From: Bacteroides sp. UBA1773
Lineage (GTDB): Bacteria; Bacteroidota; Bacteroidia; Bacteroidales; Bacteroidaceae
DNA: 18,228 bases
Direction of reading: 5' to 3'
Assembly: GCA_002315285.1 (NCBI GenBank)
Contig: DCGR01000046.1
Coordinates: 1-18,228, forward strand
In this document: piece by piece, positions 1 to 6,459 of the stretch
Numbering within the stretch: the first letter of the stretch is position 1
Layout of the letters: every line of letters starts with the position of its first letter
Program-made: the position numbers and the translations under genes
Notes under the pieces: generated by a model
What the model saw: only the letters and a program-made list of their open reading frames with translations
Database searches by the model: none
Told to the model about the DNA's origin: nothing

Positions 1-342
1 GACCTGGTCGTTCCGGCTCCTGCCCGAATGGATTTTCTTTCCCACGTCATTGAGCTTTCGCGTCAGCATCAACTCCACCTGAGAGTGCACATCCTCTATC
101 TCATCCTCAATGACAAATTTCCCATCCTTTGCGAGCCGATAAATTGCCTTGAGTTCCCGTAACAACACATCAAGTTCATCAGCAGTAATCAGACCGATGC
201 TCTGCAACATCGTAATATGGGCCATCGACCCAAGTACGTCAAAAGGAGCCAGATAAAGATCAAGTTCACGGTCTTTTCCCACCGTGAACCTATCTATCTC
301 AGCATTCACCTGCACGGATTTTTCCCAAAGTTTAGTTGCCAT
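1..342 (-). CDS. argH: Argininosuccinate lyase, N-terminal 114 residues (runs off left edge)
   Basis: Argininosuccinate lyase splits argininosuccinate into arginine and fumarate, the last step of cytosolic arginine biosynthesis. The visible part starts MATKLWEKSV and has the family N-terminal helical layout; the last visible residues, HSGRSRNDQV (105–114), are the conserved substrate-binding segment of the fumarase/aspartase superfamily member ArgH. About three quarters of the usual roughly 450 residues, including the catalytic Ser loop, lie outside the window. The start ATG shares one base with the TAA stop of the upstream SRPBCC-like gene (TAATG), so the two are very probably translationally coupled. 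It would be the third gene of the pyrE transcript. The identification is firm; completeness of the gene cannot be judged. Confidence 0.95.
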   Translation of the reverse strand, partial: MATKLWEKSVQVNAEIDRFTVGKDRELDLYLAPFDVLGSMAHITMLQSIGLITADELDVLLRELKAIYRLAKDGKFVIEDEIEDVHSQVELMLTRKLNDVGKKIHSGRSRNDQV

Positions 343-770
343 TACTGATAATTTACGATAGCCAACATATCCGCCATTTTCTCCACACCCTCTCGCAAAG
401 GCTTATTGAGCATAGGTTTCATAAGCATATTGAGTTCTGCACGCAAAGTCACTTTCAGTTTGGCACGACTCTCGTCGATAGGCAACATCTGGATCCACAG
501 ATTCACCGGTATCGGAGTGTTCTCGCCCTGGAATTTCAAACACTTGCATGGTTCCCGCCCAATGATGCGCAGAGTGAAACTGAATCCCTGTACATTGACA
601 GTAAGACTGTCACGATCGAAGGTCAGGTCCTTTATCTTGTCTGCCACTTCCTCTGGCATATTTCCCAAGCGTTCCTTCAGCGTGGCCAAATGGTTCAGAT
701 CCTCTAACTGATTGTAAACCTGTTGCTGGGTAAAAGGCACGACTTTTACACTACTTTCATATTGTTCCAT
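342..770 (-). CDS. SRPBCC-like small protein of unknown ligand
   Basis: A 142-residue cytosolic protein with no signal peptide or membrane segment. Its shape fits the SRPBCC/polyketide-cyclase-like fold: an N-terminal strand (ESSVKVVPF), a helical segment (QQVYNQLEDLNHLATLKE), alternating strands (SLTVNVQGFSFTLRII, CLKFQGEN, AKLKVTLRAEL) and a long C-terminal helix with a conserved-looking MLNKPLREGVEKMADML. Proteins of this fold bind hydrophobic ligands in a cavity, but nothing here shows which one. It sits six bases after pyrE and overlaps the argH start by one base, so it is part of the pyrE–argH transcript. The family call is by overall pattern only; a function in pyrimidine or arginine metabolism would be guesswork. 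Confidence 0.7.
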   Translation of the reverse strand: MEQYESSVKVVPFTQQQVYNQLEDLNHLATLKERLGNMPEEVADKIKDLTFDRDSLTVNVQGFSFTLRIIGREPCKCLKFQGENTPIPVNLWIQMLPIDESRAKLKVTLRAELNMLMKPMLNKPLREGVEKMADMLAIVNYQ

Positions 771-776
771 GTCACA

Positions 777-1418
777 TCATTGTTTTTTCACATCCCAGTG
801 GGCAGGATCCTGCCGCCAAGCATTCAGTACTGGCACATCCTCCTCGTTAATATATTCGGTTCGCAATGCCACATCCAACACGGCCTCATAGTTGGTCAAA
901 GTAATCAAATTGACTTTTGCCTCCTTAAAGGCCTCGATAGCGACAGGAAATCCATAAGTGTATGAAGCAACCATACCTATCACTTCACATCCGTCCCGAC
1001 GAATCGCATCTACAGCCTTCAGACTGCTTCCACCCGTTGAAATCAGATCTTCGATGACAACGACTTTCATTCCCGGGCGCAAATCACCTTCAATAAGATT
1101 TTCCAAGCCATGGTCCTTAGGGGTGGAACGCACATACACAAAGGGCAAATCAAGTGCATCCGCGACCAACGCTCCCTGCGGGATGGCTCCAGTAGCCACA
1201 CCGGCAATTGCGTCAACCTGAGGGAAACGTTCAAGAATAATCCTACAGATTTCTATTTTCACAAAGTTGCGCAACGCAGGGTACGACAATGTCTTACGGT
1301 TATCACAATAAAAAGGCGATTTCCAACCGGAAGCCCAGGTGAACGGATTGGCAGGCTGCAATTTGATGGCTTTGATTCTGAGCAGTTTCTCAGCGAATAA
1401 TTTCTCTACGTTTTTCAT
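777..1418 (-). CDS. pyrE: Orotate phosphoribosyltransferase
   Basis: PyrE transfers phosphoribose from PRPP to orotate, giving OMP in de novo pyrimidine synthesis (cytosol). The 213-residue product has the usual length. Visible motifs are SPFYCDNRKTLSYP (34–47, orotate side), the flexible catalytic loop RSTPKDHGLEN with Lys101 and His103, and the PRPP-binding signature VVVIEDLISTGGSS (119–132). The reading frame is open for 22 more codons upstream, but that extension crosses the promoter and does not resemble the family; the ATG at 1418 starts the typical MKNVEKLFAEKLL and has AAGGA eight bases before it. It is followed after six bases by the SRPBCC-like gene and then argH. It is separated from comF by 90 bases with a recognisable promoter, so it probably has its own transcript plus readthrough from comF. 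Confidence 0.96.
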   Translation of the reverse strand: MKNVEKLFAEKLLRIKAIKLQPANPFTWASGWKSPFYCDNRKTLSYPALRNFVKIEICRIILERFPQVDAIAGVATGAIPQGALVADALDLPFVYVRSTPKDHGLENLIEGDLRPGMKVVVIEDLISTGGSSLKAVDAIRRDGCEVIGMVASYTYGFPVAIEAFKEAKVNLITLTNYEAVLDVALRTEYINEEDVPVLNAWRQDPAHWDVKKQ

Positions 1419-1461
1419 AACAGTATTCCTTAAAACAGCGAAGTTTATCTTTTTCGAAATG

Positions 1462-1489
1462 CAAAGATATGGATAATGTGGCAATCCAA
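1462..1489 (-). promoter_or_regulatory. Bacteroidota-type promoter for pyrE
   Basis: On the minus strand a perfect TAnnTTTG box, TATCTTTG (1462–1469), is preceded by TTG at 1487–1489, 17 bases upstream. This matches the -7/-33 layout known for the Bacteroidota primary sigma factor, though the spacing is slightly short. It would give a pyrE leader of roughly 35–40 bases. An A-rich run (1495–1509 on this strand) lies just upstream of the -33 box. Confidence 0.6.
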
Positions 1490-1508
1490 GGCTATTTTTT
1501 GTTTTTTT

Positions 1509-2204
1509 TCACATATCTGCCGCAACAGACAAGGTCAATACGCTGATTCTAAGCCGTGGAATCTTGTTGCATGCATCCGCACAGGCAACCACAGTAGCCC
1601 CCGTCGTCATTACATCATCAACGAGGAGTATGTGCTTGCCCGTCAGCTCTTCTGGCGAACGACATTCAAAACCATCCTGTAAGTTTTCCCATCGTTGCAC
1701 CTCACTTTTAAGGGTTTGTGTTTCTGTATTGCGTTTTCGGACCAGAATGTCTGTCCTCATGGGAATATTTGTCACCAAAGATATTCCTTGGGCCAACTGT
1801 TCGCTTTGGTTGTACCCACGCTGTTTCAAACGACTCTTATGAAGAGGCAGCGGGACTATGAAGTCAATACCGGCAAAGAAAGAGGATCCTTGGAGGTCTT
1901 TTGCCATACATCGTCCCATAAAAACACCTAATCGGGCATTCCCCTTATATTTCAGATTTGCGACCAACGTGCTCACCATCCCTTTCTTATGGTAACGCAA
2001 ATAAGCGGATGCTCTTTCCAAAGGCATCTTTCCCCATAGATTTTTCTCGATATCGTTATCCTTTTGCAAATGCAAGTTAGTGCGTGGGAGTCGGATGAGA
2101 CATTCCGCACACAAAAAATTCTCACTACTCGATAAGGCTTGTCCACAAACGACACAGTAGCGTGGAAATACGTAATCCATGATGTCATTCAGCCAACCCA
2201 TCAT
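1509..2204 (-). CDS. comF: ComF family protein (zinc-ribbon phosphoribosyltransferase-like)
   Basis: A 231-residue cytosolic protein of the ComF/GntX family. An N-terminal four-cysteine zinc-ribbon (CVVC at 17–20, CAEC at 32–35) precedes a type I PRTase domain with the family signature PLHKSRLKQRGYNQSEQLA (120–138) and the PRPP-binding HILLVDDVMTTGAT (191–204). In transformable bacteria ComF is needed for DNA uptake and has been linked to helicases ComFA and PriA; no PRTase substrate is established. Its ATG overlaps the recX stop (ATGA), so the two are coupled; a second in-frame ATG follows directly (2201). Neighbouring RecX, a recombination regulator, makes a DNA-related role plausible here, but no competence genes are in view. 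After the stop there is an A-rich tract and then the pyrE promoter. Confidence 0.92.
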   Translation of the reverse strand: MMGWLNDIMDYVFPRYCVVCGQALSSSENFLCAECLIRLPRTNLHLQKDNDIEKNLWGKMPLERASAYLRYHKKGMVSTLVANLKYKGNARLGVFMGRCMAKDLQGSSFFAGIDFIVPLPLHKSRLKQRGYNQSEQLAQGISLVTNIPMRTDILVRKRNTETQTLKSEVQRWENLQDGFECRSPEELTGKHILLVDDVMTTGATVVACADACNKIPRLRISVLTLSVAADM

Positions 2205-2683
2205 TCAGTAGCTGTCTCAAAAAGCCGTTCATGCAAACAAGCCAGTACATCAGCCATTTCGAAACCACGGCTCAAGGCGAAACGAATGAGTTTTCCGTTT
2301 CGTTCATATTCCGATTGGGCCGTCACAGTACGGGCTTTGGATAAGAGCAACCGCTTCAAAGCATCAGCATAAGCGGTTTCATCTATTTCGTCGAGAGCTT
2401 CATCAATAACCGTGGACTCGATTTGCTTCAGCCGAAGAGACTGGGCTATTTTGACCTTTCCCCAGTTCTCGAAACGAAACTTGTCGCGCACAAAAGCCCG
2501 GGCATACCGACAATCATCAAGATACCTTTCGTCAACAAGATGACGCATGATGTTGTCCACATCCGAAGGACCCACGCCCCAGTCTTGCAATTTCTTCCTG
2601 AGTTCATACTCACAATGTTCGCTTTTGGCGCAATACGATTCCGCTTTGCTACGAGCCTGCTCTTTTGTGATATCTGTTCTCAT
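2201..2683 (-). CDS. recX: Regulatory protein RecX
   Basis: A 160-residue, helix-rich, charged cytosolic protein of RecX type. RecX binds RecA filaments and limits recombination and SOS activity. Family features are the three-helix repeats: an N-terminal block with AESYCAKSEHCEYELRKKLQ, then VDNIMRHLVDERYLDDCRYA and FVRDKFRFENWGKVKIAQSL, which are the best conserved parts of RecX, and a C-terminal RFALSRGFEMADVLACL. Both ends overlap neighbours by ATGA: the start lies on the prmC stop and the stop lies on the comF start. recA is not next to it, unlike in many bacteria; here it belongs to a prmC–recX–comF set. Confidence 0.93.
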   Translation of the reverse strand: MRTDITKEQARSKAESYCAKSEHCEYELRKKLQDWGVGPSDVDNIMRHLVDERYLDDCRYARAFVRDKFRFENWGKVKIAQSLRLKQIESTVIDEALDEIDETAYADALKRLLLSKARTVTAQSEYERNGKLIRFALSRGFEMADVLACLHERLFETATE

Positions 2684-3492
2684 CTCACCGCTTTTATCAT
2701 ACGGTTCTTACCAAACATGTCCTGCCGAAGCAAAGTGTCTGAATATCCTTTCATCTGAAGGAGTCTGCACACCTCGTGACCGAACCTTTCGTTGATTTCG
2801 AAATATATCAGTTTGGGCTGCAGATCCGCTATCTGCCTATAAAAGCGCAAAGGATCGTCGTCCGACACAAACAACGCCAATTCGGGCTCATATCGCAGCA
2901 CGTTTGATGACATTCCGCTACGCTCTGACCCGCACACATAAGGCGGATTGCTGACAACTATGGCGTCGCGTATCAAATCGGCACAGAACACGTCTTTTTG
3001 CAGGAAATCGACATGTACACCATTATGCCGGGCATTTCTCCTTGCCATCGCCACAGCCTCCGCTGACACGTCCCATGCCTCGACATGAGCATCAGGCAAA
3101 TATTTCGCCAGACTGACAGCAATACAACCACTACCTGTTCCGATATCCACAATCTTACATGCCAGATCCTGCAAGTCGCGTATTACCCATTGCACCAGTT
3201 CCTGGGTTTCGGGACGAGGGACAAGCACATGCCTGTCCACAAAGAATTGCAACTCACAAAACCATTCATGGCCCACAACCTGCTGAATGGGTTCGTGTTG
3301 CAACAAGCGCACGAGCAGCCTATCGCACGCCATGCGCTCTTGCTCATCCAATGTACGTTCAGTCGCACCATATAGTTCTGATGTCGTAAACTGGAATACC
3401 TCCGTCAGCAGCCATTTCACCATCGATGACGCTTCTGCACGAGAATACAAAGCCATCAGTTGCTGCAGCAAACGCGAATATTCAGGATTCAT
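2680..3492 (-). CDS. prmC: Release factor glutamine N5-methyltransferase
   Basis: PrmC (HemK) methylates the glutamine of the GGQ motif in release factors RF1 and RF2 using SAM, raising termination efficiency. The 270-residue protein has the usual two-domain layout: a small N-terminal helical domain with HEPIQQVVGHEWF (66–78), the linker VLVPRPETQELV (89–100), SAM-binding motif I VDIGTGSGCIAVSLA (115–129), and the catalytic NPPYV (182–186) that holds the amide nitrogen. The start at 3492 gives the expected N-terminal helix. The gene ends with an ATGA overlap with recX and begins 25 bases after the nucleoside hydrolase gene, so all four genes 4534–1509 are probably one transcript. Confidence 0.96.
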   Translation of the reverse strand: MNPEYSRLLQQLMALYSRAEASSMVKWLLTEVFQFTTSELYGATERTLDEQERMACDRLLVRLLQHEPIQQVVGHEWFCELQFFVDRHVLVPRPETQELVQWVIRDLQDLACKIVDIGTGSGCIAVSLAKYLPDAHVEAWDVSAEAVAMARRNARHNGVHVDFLQKDVFCADLIRDAIVVSNPPYVCGSERSGMSSNVLRYEPELALFVSDDDPLRFYRQIADLQPKLIYFEINERFGHEVCRLLQMKGYSDTLLRQDMFGKNRMIKAVR

Positions 3493-3517
3493 ACCCCCAA
3501 AGGACGTACATGCTACG

Positions 3518-4534
3518 TCATTTCACTGGTTGGTATGTGGTCGTTTCTATAAGACGGCGCAAAGTGTTTTCAATCTGTTGCCCATTCACCATCAAGTAAG
3601 CATGTTTGCCATTTTCACAGGGGGTGAATGTACTCCTACCCTGTTCGTCGATGTTCACCTTGCCCCAAGGAGACAAGCTGAAATATCGGTCAGAAGCTTC
3701 AGCGGCATAAAGCGAAGCGATGACATCCCAAGTCGGACGGTCGTAGGGCATTTGAAGATAATGTTTATAACCCTCGGCAACCGGATTTGCCTTTGCCCAG
3801 CTAAAACCGCTGTCGATCGTGGCAGCAGGATACATAATGGCTGTCCCCACCTCATACGGAGTGAAAACCACAGGAACAGGACTGTTGTCGAACACGAATT
3901 TTGCCGCAGGCACATTCTGCTCGACATTATACTCCGCATGATCGGTGTCCTTGAAATCGCAAGCCATAATCGAGAAGAGACGGACCTTCTGACGAACAAG
4001 CTCCATACCCGTCAAAGACGAATATTCATCCGCGGGAGATTCCAACAAACTGGCGATATTGGTTGAGAAGCCCACCGACACGATGATGGTCGATGAATCG
4101 GGTAGGGTTGCCAATGTCTTTCTATACAGGCTGACAGCCTCCGGTATCTCCTCGTTTTTCAACGCAGGATAAGCAAACACCGGGGTGCCATCGGGATTTT
4201 TCATGGCAAGCACCTTGCCCGCATAATCAGGATTTGCATCATCATCCAACGGAGTGCCACTTACTTGTCCCACGGGAATCTCTGGATGTCCATAGAAACA
4301 ATTCACGAGATGGACATATTGGGGTGCCGAATAACGAGCCTTGTTGCAGCAAACAGCCCGAAGATTAATGACGTCTGCATCATGATAATGAAGAAGCAAA
4401 GCCAAGGCCAATGCATCATCCACATCATTACCCATGTCGGTCTCAAAAATCACATTAGTGACATCTGACGACTTACGGTTAGAACACGAACACACAAGTA
4501 GCAACATCAGAACTACAAATACAGACTTTTTCAT
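3518..4534 (-). CDS. Nucleoside-hydrolase-like lipoprotein
   Basis: A 338-residue lipoprotein: MKKSVFVVLMLLLVCSC is a type II signal peptide with Cys17 as the lipidated residue. The mature part resembles inosine/uridine-preferring nucleoside hydrolases, which cleave ribonucleosides to base and ribose with a bound calcium ion. The metal site is the variant ETDMGNDVDDALAL (31–44), where classical enzymes have DTDPGxDDA; Glu31 replaces the first Asp. Other matching parts are the IIVSVGFSTNIASLL segment (about 149–163) and CDFKDTDHAEYNVEQNVPAA (about 192–211), like the family's EFNxxxDPxAA region. The site of action would be the periplasm or outer-membrane surface. It has its own promoter and is followed after 25 bases by prmC. 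Substrate could be a nucleoside or another ribosyl compound; activity is not shown by sequence alone. Confidence 0.85.
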   Translation of the reverse strand: MKKSVFVVLMLLLVCSCSNRKSSDVTNVIFETDMGNDVDDALALALLLHYHDADVINLRAVCCNKARYSAPQYVHLVNCFYGHPEIPVGQVSGTPLDDDANPDYAGKVLAMKNPDGTPVFAYPALKNEEIPEAVSLYRKTLATLPDSSTIIVSVGFSTNIASLLESPADEYSSLTGMELVRQKVRLFSIMACDFKDTDHAEYNVEQNVPAAKFVFDNSPVPVVFTPYEVGTAIMYPAATIDSGFSWAKANPVAEGYKHYLQMPYDRPTWDVIASLYAAEASDRYFSLSPWGKVNIDEQGRSTFTPCENGKHAYLMVNGQQIENTLRRLIETTTYQPVK

Positions 4535-4578
4535 ACAGCAAATGTTAAATGATTCGTAAATTTAGGATAAAATTGTCA

Positions 4579-4607
4579 CAAAAGTATAAAAAAAATGCAC
4601 TTATCAA
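4579..4607 (-). promoter_or_regulatory. Bacteroidota-type promoter for the nucleoside hydrolase operon
   Basis: Minus-strand TACTTTTG (4579–4586) is a perfect TAnnTTTG -7 box, with TTG at 4605–4607 placed 18 bases upstream as a -33 box. The predicted start of transcription is about 35–40 bases before the ATG at 4534. The region between the boxes is a T-rich run on this strand. Confidence 0.6.
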
Positions 4608-4655
4608 GGGGAAATGACACTTTTATACCTAAATAAACATAAAACTCATGGCAAA

Positions 4656-4688
4656 TTGAACCTTTGAAAAAAAAACTTCCTAATTTTG
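4656..4688 (+). promoter_or_regulatory. Probable promoter for the DUF6242–uppS–bamA cluster
   Basis: Plus-strand TAATTTTG (4681–4688) is a perfect TAnnTTTG box, 32 bases before the ATG at 4721. Upstream TTG candidates lie at 4656–4658 (22-base spacing) and TTTG at 4663–4666 (14-base spacing); neither spacing is ideal, so the -33 box is uncertain. The 186-base divergent gap 4535–4720 holds this promoter and the oppositely oriented one, and nothing else I can identify. Confidence 0.5.
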
Positions 4689-4720
4689 CAGTTTGAAACA
4701 AAACGCGTATAAAGAATCGT

Positions 4721-5686
4721 ATGAAAAATAGGTTACCAGGGATTGTTGTCGGCATTGCAATTTGCATTGCATTAGCAACTTCGTGTATGAGAAATGATAC
4801 GACTATCAGCTATAGCCCGAATGCAAGCATACAAGGGCTCGGATTCGACACCATCATAACCTCTCACATATTATCCGCAACTGTCACCACCCGAGACACC
4901 ATCTACGGCAAATACTACCCTTTCGTAATCGACCAAAACAATGCTCTGATCTACAATCTCGATTCCCTGCCTTTAGGGACCAGTGTCAGAAGTGTGAAGA
5001 TCAATGTTTATGCAGACACCGAATACATCACCTATCCAGAACGCCAAGACACACTTTGGCAAAGTACTGACACCATTAACTTTACCAATCCTTTAAAACT
5101 TCGCGTATATTCGTATGCAGGAGCTTTCGGACGTACTTATACGGTAAAGATCAATGTACACCAAGTGCATCCAGACTCAATGACTTGGAGTTGTATGGAG
5201 GGAGAGATGCCAGAAAAGCTACGCGACTATAATCCGCAGTATTTAGCCTACCGATTGAAAACCGACCCATCCATCATTCGCGAGACAACCATTTCCCCAC
5301 TATTCGCCGGATATACGAATGTCATGAGCAAGTTGAGCACCGAATCGGAATGGTCAACACTGACAACCGACACCGAGTTGGCAATGCCTGCCCTCTACGA
5401 TGTGTCCTTCTTCCTTTTCGACGATGCCCTGTTTGCTTTTGGTGGAGCAGGCCTGATTGATGAGTCATTGACAGGATTCGACCATTTTTACATGTCCACC
5501 GACAACGGCATCAGTTGGCAAGTGGCAAAACACATGACATTTCCTCAGTCACTGATTGAGGCTTACACAGGCAAGGACATGCGTATCAAAGCAGCAAAAG
5601 ATGAAGATGACTATATTTGGATTGCGCTGGAAGGCGTGAACAAAGTATGGCGTGGAAAACTCAACAGACTCACATTCGTTAATTGA
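4721..5686 (+). CDS. DUF6242-type lipoprotein upstream of uppS
   Basis: A 321-residue exported protein of unknown function. The N-terminus (residues 1–22, ending LATSC) is a lipoprotein signal peptide with Cys22, although Ala at -3 is slightly atypical. Residues about 25–150 look like an all-beta domain with repeated DTI/DTIY segments, and the second half resembles a beta-propeller: STDNGISW (259–266) is an Asp-box as found in BNR/sialidase-like and related repeats, and it ends with a blade-like IWIALEGVNKVWRGKLNRL. I assign it to the DUF6242 lipoproteins found before uppS in Bacteroidales from this pattern and context. As I remember the family, members are often longer, so this copy may have fewer blades. 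It begins the plus-strand envelope cluster, 22 bases before uppS. Confidence 0.75.
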   Translation: MKNRLPGIVVGIAICIALATSCMRNDTTISYSPNASIQGLGFDTIITSHILSATVTTRDTIYGKYYPFVIDQNNALIYNLDSLPLGTSVRSVKINVYADTEYITYPERQDTLWQSTDTINFTNPLKLRVYSYAGAFGRTYTVKINVHQVHPDSMTWSCMEGEMPEKLRDYNPQYLAYRLKTDPSIIRETTISPLFAGYTNVMSKLSTESEWSTLTTDTELAMPALYDVSFFLFDDALFAFGGAGLIDESLTGFDHFYMSTDNGISWQVAKHMTFPQSLIEAYTGKDMRIKAAKDEDDYIWIALEGVNKVWRGKLNRLTFVN

Positions 5687-5708
5687 CAGTCTTCCTTCCC
5701 AGCACGAC

Positions 5709-6443
5709 ATGACCAACTTAGAGCAAATAGACAAGACCCGTATTCCGCAGCATGTAGCCATCATCATGGATGGCAACGGGCGTTGGGCTCAACAACGAGG
5801 GAAAGAACGTTGTTGCGGTCATCAGGCTGGTGCCGAGACCGTCAATAAGATAACTGAAACAGCCGCATACTTAGGGGTCAGATACCTGACGCTCTACGCT
5901 TTCTCCACCGAGAACTGGAACCGTCCGGAATTTGAGGTCCAAGCACTGATGCAACTGTTCATCGATTCACTCAAGGAAGAAACCTTGATGAAAAACAATT
6001 TGCGTTTTCGGGTTATCGGCGACAAGGAACGTCTTCCGCTCAATGTTCGTGAAAGCATCAACCGCTGCGAAGCCGATACCAGCTCGAACACTGGCATGAC
6101 GCTTGTTTTGGCATTGAGCTATTCCTCCAAATGGGAACTGACAAACGCCATGAGACTTCTGGCCGAACAAATACAAGAGGGGAAAATCCGTCCTTGCGAC
6201 ATCAACGAAGAAAACATCAGCCAACAGTTGGACACGGCATTCATGCCAGATCCCGACCTGCTTATTCGCACAGGGGGTGAACTCCGCCTGAGCAACTACC
6301 TGTTATGGCAATGTTCTTATACGGAACTCTATTTCTGCGACACATTTTGGCCCGATTTCAGTGCCAATGATTTCTACGATGCAATTATCGACTATCAACA
6401 TAGGGAACGACGCTATGGCAAGACAAGAGAACAAATTCAATAA
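5709..6443 (+). CDS. uppS: Isoprenyl transferase (undecaprenyl diphosphate synthase)
   Basis: UppS adds isopentenyl units in cis to farnesyl-PP, making undecaprenyl-PP, the lipid carrier for peptidoglycan and surface glycans. The 244-residue product has the catalytic IIMDGNGRWAQQRG (18–31, Asp21), FSTENWNRP (65–73) and the C-terminal signature RTGGELRLSNYLLWQ (187–201), with WPDF at 214–217. A Gly stands where many enzymes have Ser in RTSGE. The frame is open back to 5652, but that start would overlap the preceding gene by 35 bases and add 19 residues unlike the family; the ATG at 5709 places the DGNGR motif at the expected depth. It sits between the DUF6242 lipoprotein gene (22-base gap) and bamA (16-base gap), consistent with an operon. 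Confidence 0.96.
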   Translation: MTNLEQIDKTRIPQHVAIIMDGNGRWAQQRGKERCCGHQAGAETVNKITETAAYLGVRYLTLYAFSTENWNRPEFEVQALMQLFIDSLKEETLMKNNLRFRVIGDKERLPLNVRESINRCEADTSSNTGMTLVLALSYSSKWELTNAMRLLAEQIQEGKIRPCDINEENISQQLDTAFMPDPDLLIRTGGELRLSNYLLWQCSYTELYFCDTFWPDFSANDFYDAIIDYQHRERRYGKTREQIQ

Positions 6444-6459
6444 TCAACATATACAATTC

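Noticed and set aside
1419..1484. N-terminal extension of pyrE by 22 codons
   Set aside because: It covers the promoter and does not match PyrE N-termini; the ATG at 1418 gives the normal length.
3287..4066. 259-codon open frame on the plus strand across prmC and the nucleoside hydrolase gene
   Set aside because: It runs antisense to two recognisable genes, and its translation shows no domain.
5652..5708. Earlier uppS start overlapping the lipoprotein gene
   Set aside because: It adds 19 residues not expected in the family; the ATG at 5709 fits better.
6361..6459. Start of bamA inside uppS
   Set aside because: Only the ATG at 6460 puts the signal peptide at the very N-terminus.
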